Positions 1-6,969 of a DNA stretch of 43,479 nucleotides are shown piece after piece. The notes beneath the pieces were generated by a model, which saw nothing but the letters and a program-made list of their open reading frames with translations, made no database searches and was not told the origin of the DNA. This DNA is from Planctomycetales bacterium (lineage in GTDB: Bacteria > Planctomycetota > Planctomycetia > Pirellulales > Pirellulaceae), in contig JAGQPR010000009.1 in the NCBI GenBank assembly GCA_020426625.1, forward strand, positions 1 to 43,479, in the 5' to 3' direction. The position numbers and the translations under genes are program-made. Each line of letters begins with the position of its first letter. Position 1 is the first letter of the stretch.

Positions 1-103
1 AGCGCGCTAGCGTGCGGTTCCGTCAAAAACCGCGTGCTAGCGCACAGCGGCTAATTTTGCGCAAGGATTATGTGGAACAGAATTTCCGATTCCTGACACT
101 AGC
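1..103. repeat. Left copy of an inverted repeat found at both ends of the window
   Basis: Bases 13-68 are identical to the reverse complement of 43417-43472 (56 bp). After an indel of about 11 bases, bases 65-103 match the complement of 43372-43410 with four mismatches. Within the copy, bases 4-19 pair with 28-43 around an 8-base loop, with one 2x2 internal mismatch (GT opposite GT). This gives a strong GC-rich cruciform or hairpin containing GCTAGCGC. No ORF is linked to it. It resembles a dispersed intergenic palindromic (REP- or MITE-like) repeat; that class assignment is inference. Confidence 0.85.
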
Positions 104-359
104 GCGGCAGAAGGCACCGATGCGCACTGTGTACAATTGAACAAGCCGTAGAAAACGCCCCTCAATGTGATCCCATTAAGGACAATTTCTACGGCTCGAC
201 CGCTTCTGCAATTCTCACAGATTCAGCGAATTTCTGCAAAACAGCCAACTATGAAAAACGGGGTTCTCATTCTCGGTTGAGACGAGCGACCTGCAGGGGA
301 AACGGCCGCAACGAATGGTAACATCCTGGCTATGCGCGTTAACCGATGTGGAAAACCTG
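104..359. other. Intergenic stretch downstream of rpmA
   Basis: No credible gene is seen between the terminal repeat and the end of rpmA. The one plus-strand ORF here (315-641) is the antisense shadow of rpmA. An obg-like gene, the usual downstream neighbour of rpmA, is absent. Confidence 0.6.
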
Positions 360-614
360 TTAGTTAGCTTCCACAGGCTGCACGTTTACCCTGCGACCCT
401 TCTGGTCGAAGAAAACCTTTCCTTCGGTAACGGCAAAAATCGTGTAATCCTTACCCATTTCCACTCCGCGTCCTGGATGGAATTTCGTCCCGACCTGCCG
501 AATGATGATGCAACCAGGCGTAACCGCTTGTCCACCAAACCGCTTCACCCCACGACGTTGAGCGTTACTATCGCGACCGTTTCGGGTCGAGCCTTGACCT
601 TTTTTATGTGCCAT
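360..614 (-). CDS. rpmA: 50S ribosomal protein L27
   Basis: This 84-residue protein has the full L27 signature. It starts [20 protein letters not shown], followed by [13 protein letters not shown] and [13 protein letters not shown]. The C-terminal half reads [16 protein letters not shown]. Length matches the family (about 85 residues). L27 sits at the peptidyl-transferase centre of the large ribosomal subunit, where its N-terminal tail approaches the tRNA acceptor ends. The N-terminus here begins directly with Ala-His-Lys-Lys and has no cleavable Firmicutes-type extension. The gene lies 65-75 bp downstream of a secreted-protein gene on the same strand. The usual upstream partner rplU (L21) is not present in the window, so the classic rplU-rpmA-obg order is broken here. 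Confidence 0.97.
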   Translation of the reverse strand: MAHKKGQGSTRNGRDSNAQRRGVKRFGGQAVTPGCIIIRQVGTKFHPGRGVEMGKDYTIFAVTEGKVFFDQKGRRVNVQPVEAN

Positions 615-679
615 CTATCTAATCCACTTACGCCTGGTTGAAAGCTGAGAACGCGGAGACCGCATCGGAATCCCAGATG

Positions 680-1669
680 TTAACGATACAGCCACTGGTA
701 ATCAAGGCGTTTTTCAACTCCGAATTGGTCTAGGACGTACTTCTGGCGCGTTTGATCCTCGATTGCCGGGATGCCATACCGTATTTCGTCCAGCAGCTCG
801 TTCACCGCGTCACCGGGTCGAGAGAAATAGAGAACTAGCGACTTCTGTTGGTAGTCCAGCGTGCCGTCGGGCAACTGTTCGATCCGTTGCGCGTTGGTCA
901 AGCCCCGAACTTCGATGGTGAAAAAGTCAATGTGCGGATTCAGATCGTGCCAAGTCGCCACCCCCCAGTATTCGTGGTTGTTACCAGGTGTCGAGATTTC
1001 GATCTTCAGTTTTTGCATCTCTATCGAATCATAAATGGGCTGACCAACTCTCTCACGAGCAGCGATCGCAGCTTTGGCGACAGCCGATAGCTTTTCTCGA
1101 TATTGGCCGATTCCCTTTGCATCAAGCGTAAACTGTGGCATGAATCGCACCCATTTCGTAGAAACCGATTCCGTGGTGAACACCTTGTTATTGTGTGGAT
1201 CGGCTTCAGGAATAGGCTGGTAATCACCGCCGACATAGCGCACCCGATAGAGCAAGTACCACACGTTCTTACGGCGAAACCCTTCAGCGGTCGGCATTTC
1301 GACTTCAATCATGCGGGCGGGCTTAAACGCGAACTCCAGTCCGTAGACGTCCACGCGGAACCGGACACCTTTCCCCATTTCGAGTAGCGTGTCGCTTTCC
1401 GCAATCGTGTTCGGTGACCACGCAAGATCGGGATGACCAGCTACAAAAGGCAAATCTACTGGCCCCTGCATCGTATCGCCGTATTCGTGACCAGGCTTGA
1501 TGACCTCTAGGACGTCAGGGGCAAGCCTTCGCCCGCGAGTCGATGCAGGCGTGACCTGCGCTATTGCAAACTCGACAATTAGGCAGTTCAGAAGTAGCCC
1601 GCCGATCCACGCCGCCACGGAAAAAGTCTGCAGGGGCATAGCCAATCGAGGGGGTGTGGCTGGCAGCAT
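680..1669 (-). CDS. Secreted protein of unknown function
   Basis: I do not recognise a family. The ORF opens at TTG 1675, but ATG 1669 is preferred because an AGGA lies 7 bases upstream, giving about 329 residues. The N-terminus is a signal peptide with a hydrophobic stretch around residues 15-38 ending in AIA-Q, so export is likely. The mature part is a mixed alpha/beta sequence with many aromatic residues (for example NVWYLLYRVRYVGG and EYWGVATWHDLNPHIDFF). It has no transmembrane segments and no cysteine pattern after the signal. Its composition suggests a planctomycete-specific periplasmic protein. It precedes rpmA on the same strand, but the link may only be positional. Confidence 0.75.
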   Translation of the reverse strand: MLPATPPRLAMPLQTFSVAAWIGGLLLNCLIVEFAIAQVTPASTRGRRLAPDVLEVIKPGHEYGDTMQGPVDLPFVAGHPDLAWSPNTIAESDTLLEMGKGVRFRVDVYGLEFAFKPARMIEVEMPTAEGFRRKNVWYLLYRVRYVGGDYQPIPEADPHNNKVFTTESVSTKWVRFMPQFTLDAKGIGQYREKLSAVAKAAIAARERVGQPIYDSIEMQKLKIEISTPGNNHEYWGVATWHDLNPHIDFFTIEVRGLTNAQRIEQLPDGTLDYQQKSLVLYFSRPGDAVNELLDEIRYGIPAIEDQTRQKYVLDQFGVEKRLDYQWLYR

Positions 1670-1675
1670 GTTCAA

Positions 1676-2224
1676 TTCCTAGACAAGTTCTAAAAAGATC
1701 GTTTCGAGCTTTGAAATTCAAACGTTCTTCGCCAGGGAAGCACATTTCACATTGAAGAGCGTAAATTGGGTATCTAGCTGACGTTTACAGCCAGTCCTCC
1801 CGAAACACCCAGTTTAACAACCTCTAGTTTACTTCGTGGCATCGCAAACTGAAGCCCAGCGTGGGAAACGCACTTAGCTTATGCGAATTTTGCGGGTTAT
1901 GCAGGTCGAGTCCAGTTGTGGTGCTCTGGTCAAGCGGGCCGTTATTGCGCAAGACTCCTTCTGAACGGGAAAGGAATAGGACGTTTGACAGACTTGCAAC
2001 TTGAGCTCACCATGACGGGCCTGAGGCAGTCGACCGATTGAGTGCATGAATTAATGGAGCCGAGGCATTTCTCTGGCAAGCACCAAATCAAAAGCGGTAC
2101 CAAGGGACCAACCAAACAATTTCCTTGACAGCCCAAAGACACTTGCGCAGTGGCAATTCTGTACTTTCATTATACCTGTTTAACCTTTGCAGACTCTTAG
2201 CCTGCTCTCCGCGAAAAAACGAAG
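1676..2224. other. Divergent intergenic region upstream of the metal permease-regulator gene
   Basis: About 550 bases lie between two divergent genes. Only short ORFs are present (for example 1942-2142 minus), with no recognisable domain or ribosome site. Promoters for both flanking genes must lie here. A TTGACA occurs at 2125-2130 but has no well-spaced -10 partner. No tRNA or clear hairpin is visible. If the downstream fused regulator is autoregulatory, its operator would be expected in this stretch. Confidence 0.5.
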
Positions 2225-3544
2225 ATGTTGGAAAATTGGGACTGGAAGATCGACGGTTGGATCGTTTTATCAGGCGGTTTGTGCGCTGTTTCGGCGGCTT
2301 TGTTGGGCAATTTCCTAGTCCTGCGGCGTATGAGCCTGATGGGCGACGCGATTAGCCACGCGATTTTGCCCGGTTTGGTGGGTGCGTTCTTGGTGACAGG
2401 CCAGCGGAATGGCGTGGTTATGTTCGCTGGCGCGGCAGCCGTGGGGGTGCTGACGGTTCTACTGATTGAGTTCGCTAGGCAGTTTGGACGAGTCGACGAA
2501 GGTGCTTCGATCGGCGTTGTCTTCACTTTCCTCTTCGCTGTGGGATTATTGCTGATTGTCTTGGCGGCTGACCGCGTCGATCTAGATCCAAGTTGCGTGC
2601 TGTATGGAATTCTCGAAACAGCGGTTATTGACGACAACATCGTTTGGGGAAGGGCCATTCCTCGGATTGTCGTCAATCTTTCAATGGTCCTGGTGCTGAA
2701 TTTGGTGTTCGTCGTTGGTTTATTTCGCGCTTTAAAAATCAGTACTTTTGATCAGCAGTTGGCTGCTTCACAAGGGGTGCCTGTGGTTCTACTGCACTAC
2801 CTATTGGCTGCATTTGTGGCGATCACCGCTGTGGCATCATTTGAGTCGGTGGGAAATATCTTGGTGGTTGCCATGTTCGTGGTCCCGCCAGCGTCAGCCT
2901 GGTTACTAACGGACCGCTTGAGTGTGATGGTGGCGTTGAGCGTGGTTATTGCTGCTGCCTCAGCCGTGCTAGGTCACTTGGCAGCGATGGAAATTCCATC
3001 GTGGTTCGGTTACAGGTTTTCGACCAACACCGCTGGCATGATGGCTGTCGCCGCTGGATGTATTCTGGTCCTGTGTGCGTTTTTTGCGCCACGGAAGGGG
3101 ATACTGCCGAGGGCGATCCGCTCACTACGTCTGGGCATACAGATTCTCAGTGAAGATGTCTTAGCCGCGTTGTACCGGGCAGAGCAGCAGGGGCAGCCAA
3201 GCTTGGCAGCTGGAACGGTGCGCGCGAATCTGCTAGTTTCCGGCATGAGAGCCATGGTAGTCTTGGCCTACTTGCGCTGGCACGGATACGTCGCGCAGGT
3301 ATCAGGCCAGCTATCGCTTGCAGCAAAGGGCAGGATAGTCGCTCAAAACACAGTTCGCTCTCACCGTCTCTGGGAACAGTATCTTGCCTCCGAAGCGGGC
3401 TTTCCAGAATCGCTACTGCATGAGGGTGCGGAGTGGCTTGAGCATTTTACCAATCGAACCCTGCGAGAGCGTTTGCTGGCAGAGACCAATGCACCCGATG
3501 TGGATCCGCACGGTCAGCCCATTCCGCCAGAAGCACACGATTAA
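2225..3544 (+). CDS. Metal (Mn/Zn/Fe) ABC transporter permease fused to a DtxR/MntR-like regulator domain (YtgCR-like)
   Basis: The 439-residue protein has two parts. Residues 1 to about 290 are an ABC-3 family permease with about eight hydrophobic segments and the motifs GNFLVLRRMSLMGDAISHA and SVGNILVVAMFVVPPASAWLL. Such permeases import Mn2+, Zn2+ or Fe2+ with a binding protein and an ATPase. Residues about 305-439 resemble a DtxR/MntR metalloregulator. They include a helical region (AGTVRANLLVSGMRAMVVL), the dimerisation helices (RSHRLWEQYLASEAGFP), E-x-x-E-H at E403/E406/H407, H380, and DPHGQPIP near the end. These match the MntR-type metal ligands. The architecture equals that of chlamydial YtgCR, in which the repressor domain is released by proteolysis. 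No ATPase or binding-protein gene is adjacent in the window. Confidence 0.9.
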   Translation: MLENWDWKIDGWIVLSGGLCAVSAALLGNFLVLRRMSLMGDAISHAILPGLVGAFLVTGQRNGVVMFAGAAAVGVLTVLLIEFARQFGRVDEGASIGVVFTFLFAVGLLLIVLAADRVDLDPSCVLYGILETAVIDDNIVWGRAIPRIVVNLSMVLVLNLVFVVGLFRALKISTFDQQLAASQGVPVVLLHYLLAAFVAITAVASFESVGNILVVAMFVVPPASAWLLTDRLSVMVALSVVIAAASAVLGHLAAMEIPSWFGYRFSTNTAGMMAVAAGCILVLCAFFAPRKGILPRAIRSLRLGIQILSEDVLAALYRAEQQGQPSLAAGTVRANLLVSGMRAMVVLAYLRWHGYVAQVSGQLSLAAKGRIVAQNTVRSHRLWEQYLASEAGFPESLLHEGAEWLEHFTNRTLRERLLAETNAPDVDPHGQPIPPEAHD

Positions 3545-3580
3545 CATTTAAGACTCCTTCCAATCGCGAGCGGAAACAAG

Positions 3581-4354
3581 ATGGGAACGCCCCAGAGTTC
3601 GAGTCTAGTGGTGGTTACCGGCGCCAGCAGCGGAATTGGCCGCAGTATCGCGATTCGATTGGCTGCGGAGGGCTACCAAATCGTCGTGGACCATTTTCGC
3701 GATGCTGAGGGTGCTGAGGAGACGCTGAAACAAGTGCGCGCAGCTGGCAGCGATGGATGGAGTTTCGAAGCAGATGTAGGTGACGCTGCCGAGGTCGCTC
3801 GCTTGTTTGAGAGTATTGGTGATTCCGGGCGACGGCTTCATGCAGTGGTGAATAACGCGGCTGTGCAAACATTCGCACCGCTGGTTGAGCTGGCCGAAGC
3901 CGATTTTGATCGCACGCTCAGAACCAACCTAAAGGGCACGTTCTTGTGTTTGCAACACGCTGCGCGCCTCATGCTGTCCGCTGGCATGGGCGGCTGCATT
4001 GTCAATATCGGTTCCGGTGCCAGCAAAGTTCCATTTCCCAGCTTGGGAGATTACGCTTGCAGCAAGAGCGCGATTGATATGTTAACCAAAGTGGCTGCGG
4101 TAGAACTTGGACCATCCAAAATCCGTGTCAACTGCGTTGCACCAGGAGCAATCGAGAACGAACGAACGCGTCGCGAGAGTCCCAACTATGCCCAAACCTG
4201 GGCGTCGCAGACGCCACTCCGACGCGCAGGCACCGAGACGGATGTTGCCAACTCAGTAGCTTTCCTATTGAGCGATGAAGCGGATTTTATCACTGGTCAA
4301 ACACTATATGTCGATGGAGGTTTGTGGACCAAGATCGAATGGCCCTATGAGTGA
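3581..4354 (+). CDS. Short-chain dehydrogenase/reductase (FabG-like SDR)
   Basis: This is a classical SDR of 257 residues. The cofactor motif TGASSGIG is at residues 13-20, NNAA at 91-94, Asn116 in TNLKG, Ser145 in IGSG, and the catalytic pair Tyr158 and Lys162 in YACSK. The C-terminal segment DFITGQTLYVDGG is typical. Such enzymes carry out NAD(P)-dependent oxidation or reduction of hydroxyl or keto groups in the cytoplasm. The substrate cannot be read from the sequence. The closest general types are 3-oxoacyl-ACP reductase and glucose 1-dehydrogenase. The gene starts 36 bases after the metal permease gene and may be co-transcribed with it. Its last 10 bases overlap the 3' end of convergent panC. 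Confidence 0.9.
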   Translation: MGTPQSSSLVVVTGASSGIGRSIAIRLAAEGYQIVVDHFRDAEGAEETLKQVRAAGSDGWSFEADVGDAAEVARLFESIGDSGRRLHAVVNNAAVQTFAPLVELAEADFDRTLRTNLKGTFLCLQHAARLMLSAGMGGCIVNIGSGASKVPFPSLGDYACSKSAIDMLTKVAAVELGPSKIRVNCVAPGAIENERTRRESPNYAQTWASQTPLRRAGTETDVANSVAFLLSDEADFITGQTLYVDGGLWTKIEWPYE

Positions 4355-5211
4355 CGCTGTTTCTGCGACGTCTCGAGCATGATGTTGTCGATCAGGCGAG
4401 TTGAACCAACATAGGCTGCGATCAGGGCTACCGCTGGTCGATCAACGGTGGTCAAGTCGGTTAACCAGTGCGAGTCCACGACGCGGGCATATTCGATTTT
4501 TTCTGCACCCTCACGGTAAAGTGTTTGCTGCATAACCTCCTCCAACTGTTTTACTTCGCGATTGCCTTCGAGCAACATCTGCTGCGCCGCAGAAAGGGCC
4601 TTCCATAAACTTGCAGCCGCGAATCGCTGCTTGGGGTCCAGGTAGCGGTTGCGGCTGCTCATTGCTAGGCCATCACTTTCACGCACCGTTGGGCATCCGA
4701 CGACACGAATGGGGATGTTCAAGTCTTCCGCCATGCGCTGGATGACAACCAGTTGCTGAAAGTCTTTCTGCCCGAAGTAAGCGATATTGGCTGGCAAGAT
4801 TTGAAACAGTTTCAAGACGATCGTTGCCACTCCACGGAAATGTCCCGGTCGAAATACGCCCTCGAGGGGCTTGGCCACATCTGGAGGCGAAACATAAGTG
4901 GAATAGCCGTTTGGATACAGTCGCTCGTTTGATGGTGTAAAAACTAAATCCACCCCCAGTTCCTGAAGCATTTTGAGATCTTGTTCGAGCGTGCGAGGGT
5001 AGCGGGAAAAATCTTCGTGGGGGCCAAATTGCGTTGGGTTCACAAAGATGGTGACTGCGGTAATATCGCATTCCTGGCAGCTGCGAGTTGCCAACGAAAG
5101 GTGTCCCTGATGAAGCGCGCCCATCGTTGGCACCAGTCCGATTCGTTGGCCTTCGCGACGCCAATGATCAATGTGTGCATAGGCTTCGTCGGCAGTATTG
5201 GCTATCTTCAC
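4345..5211 (-). CDS. panC: Pantothenate synthetase (pantoate-beta-alanine ligase)
   Basis: The protein (288 residues, normal family length) ligates pantoate and beta-alanine with ATP hydrolysis to AMP to make pantothenate, the coenzyme A precursor. The nucleotide-binding HIGH-like motif PTMGALHQGH is at residues 28-37. It is followed by TIFVNPTQFGPHEDFSRYPR, YFGQKDFQQLVVI, and the ATP-site segment DGLAMSSRNRYL. These residues cover both substrate sites. The start is GTG at 5211 with an AAGGAT upstream. The gene stands alone (no panB or panD in view) and is divergent from the phosphatase-family gene at 5263. It converges on the SDR gene with a 10-bp 3' overlap. Confidence 0.97.
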   Translation of the reverse strand: MKIANTADEAYAHIDHWRREGQRIGLVPTMGALHQGHLSLATRSCQECDITAVTIFVNPTQFGPHEDFSRYPRTLEQDLKMLQELGVDLVFTPSNERLYPNGYSTYVSPPDVAKPLEGVFRPGHFRGVATIVLKLFQILPANIAYFGQKDFQQLVVIQRMAEDLNIPIRVVGCPTVRESDGLAMSSRNRYLDPKQRFAAASLWKALSAAQQMLLEGNREVKQLEEVMQQTLYREGAEKIEYARVVDSHWLTDLTTVDRPAVALIAAYVGSTRLIDNIMLETSQKQRHS

Positions 5212-5262
5212 GGGTGTAGGATCCTTGTTAATTCTTCTTAGGCTTCAAGAAACTTGGTAGCT

Positions 5263-6558
5263 ATGACCAAAGTTTGCGTTATCAACGTAGTCGGGCTCAC
5301 GCCGAGTTTACTCGATCATGCCCCTTGCTGTGCCTCACTTGGCAGCTGCCAGGCTTGGAATGCCCCCTACCCCGCCGTTACGTGTACTTCGCAAGCAACC
5401 TTGCTCACGGGGCTGCTGCCGCGCGAGCACGGTATTGTGGGCAACGGCTGGTATTGCCGCCAAACCGGCGAAGTACGGTTTTGGCAGCAATCGAACAACT
5501 TGATTCAAGGTGAAAAACTGTATCAAGGTGTTTCAACTGCAAAAATGTTCTGGTGGTTTAATCAAGGCGCGCCAGTAAAATGGTCCGCGACTCCCAAGCC
5601 CTATTACGGCTGTGACGGCTCCAAAGTCTTTGGAATTCTCGATCATACCGGCTGTGATTTGGTGAAGCAGATCGGCGAGTTTCCTTTCTTTAGCTTTTGG
5701 GGCCCAAAGGCAGGCCTGCCAAGTTCCCAGTGGATTGCCAAAGCCAGCGCGTTGGTGATGAGAAAGCAAACGCCCGAGTTGACGCTCGTCTACCTGCCAC
5801 ACCTGGACTATGACTTTCAGCGTTTGCCACACCAGGATACACAGCGAGTTCGCGAAGTTGACGCGTGTGTTGCTACAGTTGTCGAGGCTGCGGAAGAAAT
5901 CGGGGCTGTGCCTATTGTCGTTTCTGAATATGGTTTGGTTCCCGTGTCACAACCGGTGTTGGTCAATCGCGCGCTGCGCCGTGCTGGGCTGCTGCAAGTT
6001 CGCGACGGTCCATTTGGCGAAATACTTCTACCGATGGATTCCAAAGCGTTCGCTGTGGTCGACCATCAACTGGCTCATATTTACATCAACGATCCTCAGT
6101 GTAGAGCCGAGGTTCACCAAGTCATTGAATCGCTGGAGGGAGTTGCTGCGGTAGTTGAACCAGCAGAAGTCGATTTGGACCATGCAAGATCGGGTGAGCT
6201 GATCGCTTTGGCGGAGAGCCACGCGTGGTTCGCCTACTACTTCTGGCTGGACGACAATCGCGCGCCCGACTTTGCCAGAACAGTCGACATACACCGCAAA
6301 CCTGGGTACGACCCCTGTGAATTGTTTATGACTTCGCAGTTGCGAGCTGGCTTGCGGCTGGTGCAGAAGAAACTCGGTTTTCGCTACCGCATGGATGTCA
6401 CGCCTTTGGAACCGTCATTGGTGCGAGGCAGTCATGGACTCCGTCCGGAACCCGCTCACGGCCCCTTGGTGATTGGCCCCAATCCGCCGGAGAGCATGTT
6501 GGATTTTCGAAATTATGTGCGTAGCCTACTTGCTAGCAATAGCGCATGGAAAAACTGA
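5263..6558 (+). CDS. Alkaline phosphatase superfamily protein (type I phosphodiesterase/nucleotide pyrophosphatase-like)
   Basis: The ORF opens at TTG 5254. ATG 5263, giving about 431 residues, is preferred because conservation begins at TKVCVINVVGLTPSLLD. Key segments are the nucleophile region PAVTCTSQATLLTG followed by PREHGIVGNGWY, then YLPHLDYDFQRL, VVSEYGLVPV, TVDIHRKPGYDP and GSHGLRP. These are the landmarks of AP-superfamily phosphodiesterases. However, the usual SDHG metal motif reads SEYG and the first Asp position reads Asn-Val-Val. The whole pattern matches a conserved bacterial subfamily often annotated as alkaline phosphatase family protein. I recall a similar protein in the ebo metabolite-trafficking clusters, but no other ebo gene is seen here. 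There is no signal peptide, so it is probably cytoplasmic. Confidence 0.85.
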   Translation: MTKVCVINVVGLTPSLLDHAPCCASLGSCQAWNAPYPAVTCTSQATLLTGLLPREHGIVGNGWYCRQTGEVRFWQQSNNLIQGEKLYQGVSTAKMFWWFNQGAPVKWSATPKPYYGCDGSKVFGILDHTGCDLVKQIGEFPFFSFWGPKAGLPSSQWIAKASALVMRKQTPELTLVYLPHLDYDFQRLPHQDTQRVREVDACVATVVEAAEEIGAVPIVVSEYGLVPVSQPVLVNRALRRAGLLQVRDGPFGEILLPMDSKAFAVVDHQLAHIYINDPQCRAEVHQVIESLEGVAAVVEPAEVDLDHARSGELIALAESHAWFAYYFWLDDNRAPDFARTVDIHRKPGYDPCELFMTSQLRAGLRLVQKKLGFRYRMDVTPLEPSLVRGSHGLRPEPAHGPLVIGPNPPESMLDFRNYVRSLLASNSAWKN

Positions 6559-6581
6559 TACGATCGAATTCTCTTTACTTG

Positions 6582-6602
6582 TCGGAATAATCCGAATTTT
6601 TT
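6582..6602 (+). terminator. Possible weak Rho-independent terminator
   Basis: About 20 bases after the phosphatase-family stop codon, TCGGA (6582-6586) pairs with TCCGA (6591-6595) around a 4-base loop and is followed by six T. The stem has only five pairs, so function is uncertain. Confidence 0.35.
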
Positions 6603-6969
6603 AACACGAGCTGCCGAAAAGAAACATTGACGACGTGTTGCGGATCAAGTATTCCCATCCAAGGTGCAAGCATTTGTGCTGTTATTAGCGCTGAAGCTTG
6701 TAGTTGAGCCTGTGCACAACCCCGGAACACATTGTCGGAAAGCGGAAAAAAGTGGTGTCGATCGAACGATTCTGCCAGGACGGCAGGCTTTTGATTGAGG
6801 CCCAAAGCTCACGGTGCTTCATCGGTTCTGCAAGGAAAAAGATGGATCGTGCAGTGAACTTGAGTTGCTTTCGAAAGATTGGCCGTGCGGAAACGGCAAG
6901 TTTTTAACTGGCATTTTCGCCATACGGCCGGGCATCCGGTTACTACCATCGCGGAGAAGGAGTGTCGCG
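6603..6969. other. Intergenic leader region before the secretin gene
   Basis: About 370 bases contain no supported gene. The secretin ORF is open back to 6814, but this part codes for a Cys/Lys-rich segment unlike a signal peptide. The better start lies at 6970. No clear promoter hexamers or structured RNA are seen. Confidence 0.5.

Noticed and set aside
315..641. Plus-strand ORF of 108 codons over rpmA
   Set aside because: It is antisense to a certain ribosomal protein gene and has no recognisable domain.
2125..2130. TTGACA as a -35 box for the metal permease gene
   Set aside because: No TATAAT-like hexamer at a 16-18 base spacing.
1942..2142. Small minus-strand ORF in the 1676-2224 gap
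   Set aside because: Cys/Pro-rich composition, no ribosome site, no domain; likely chance.
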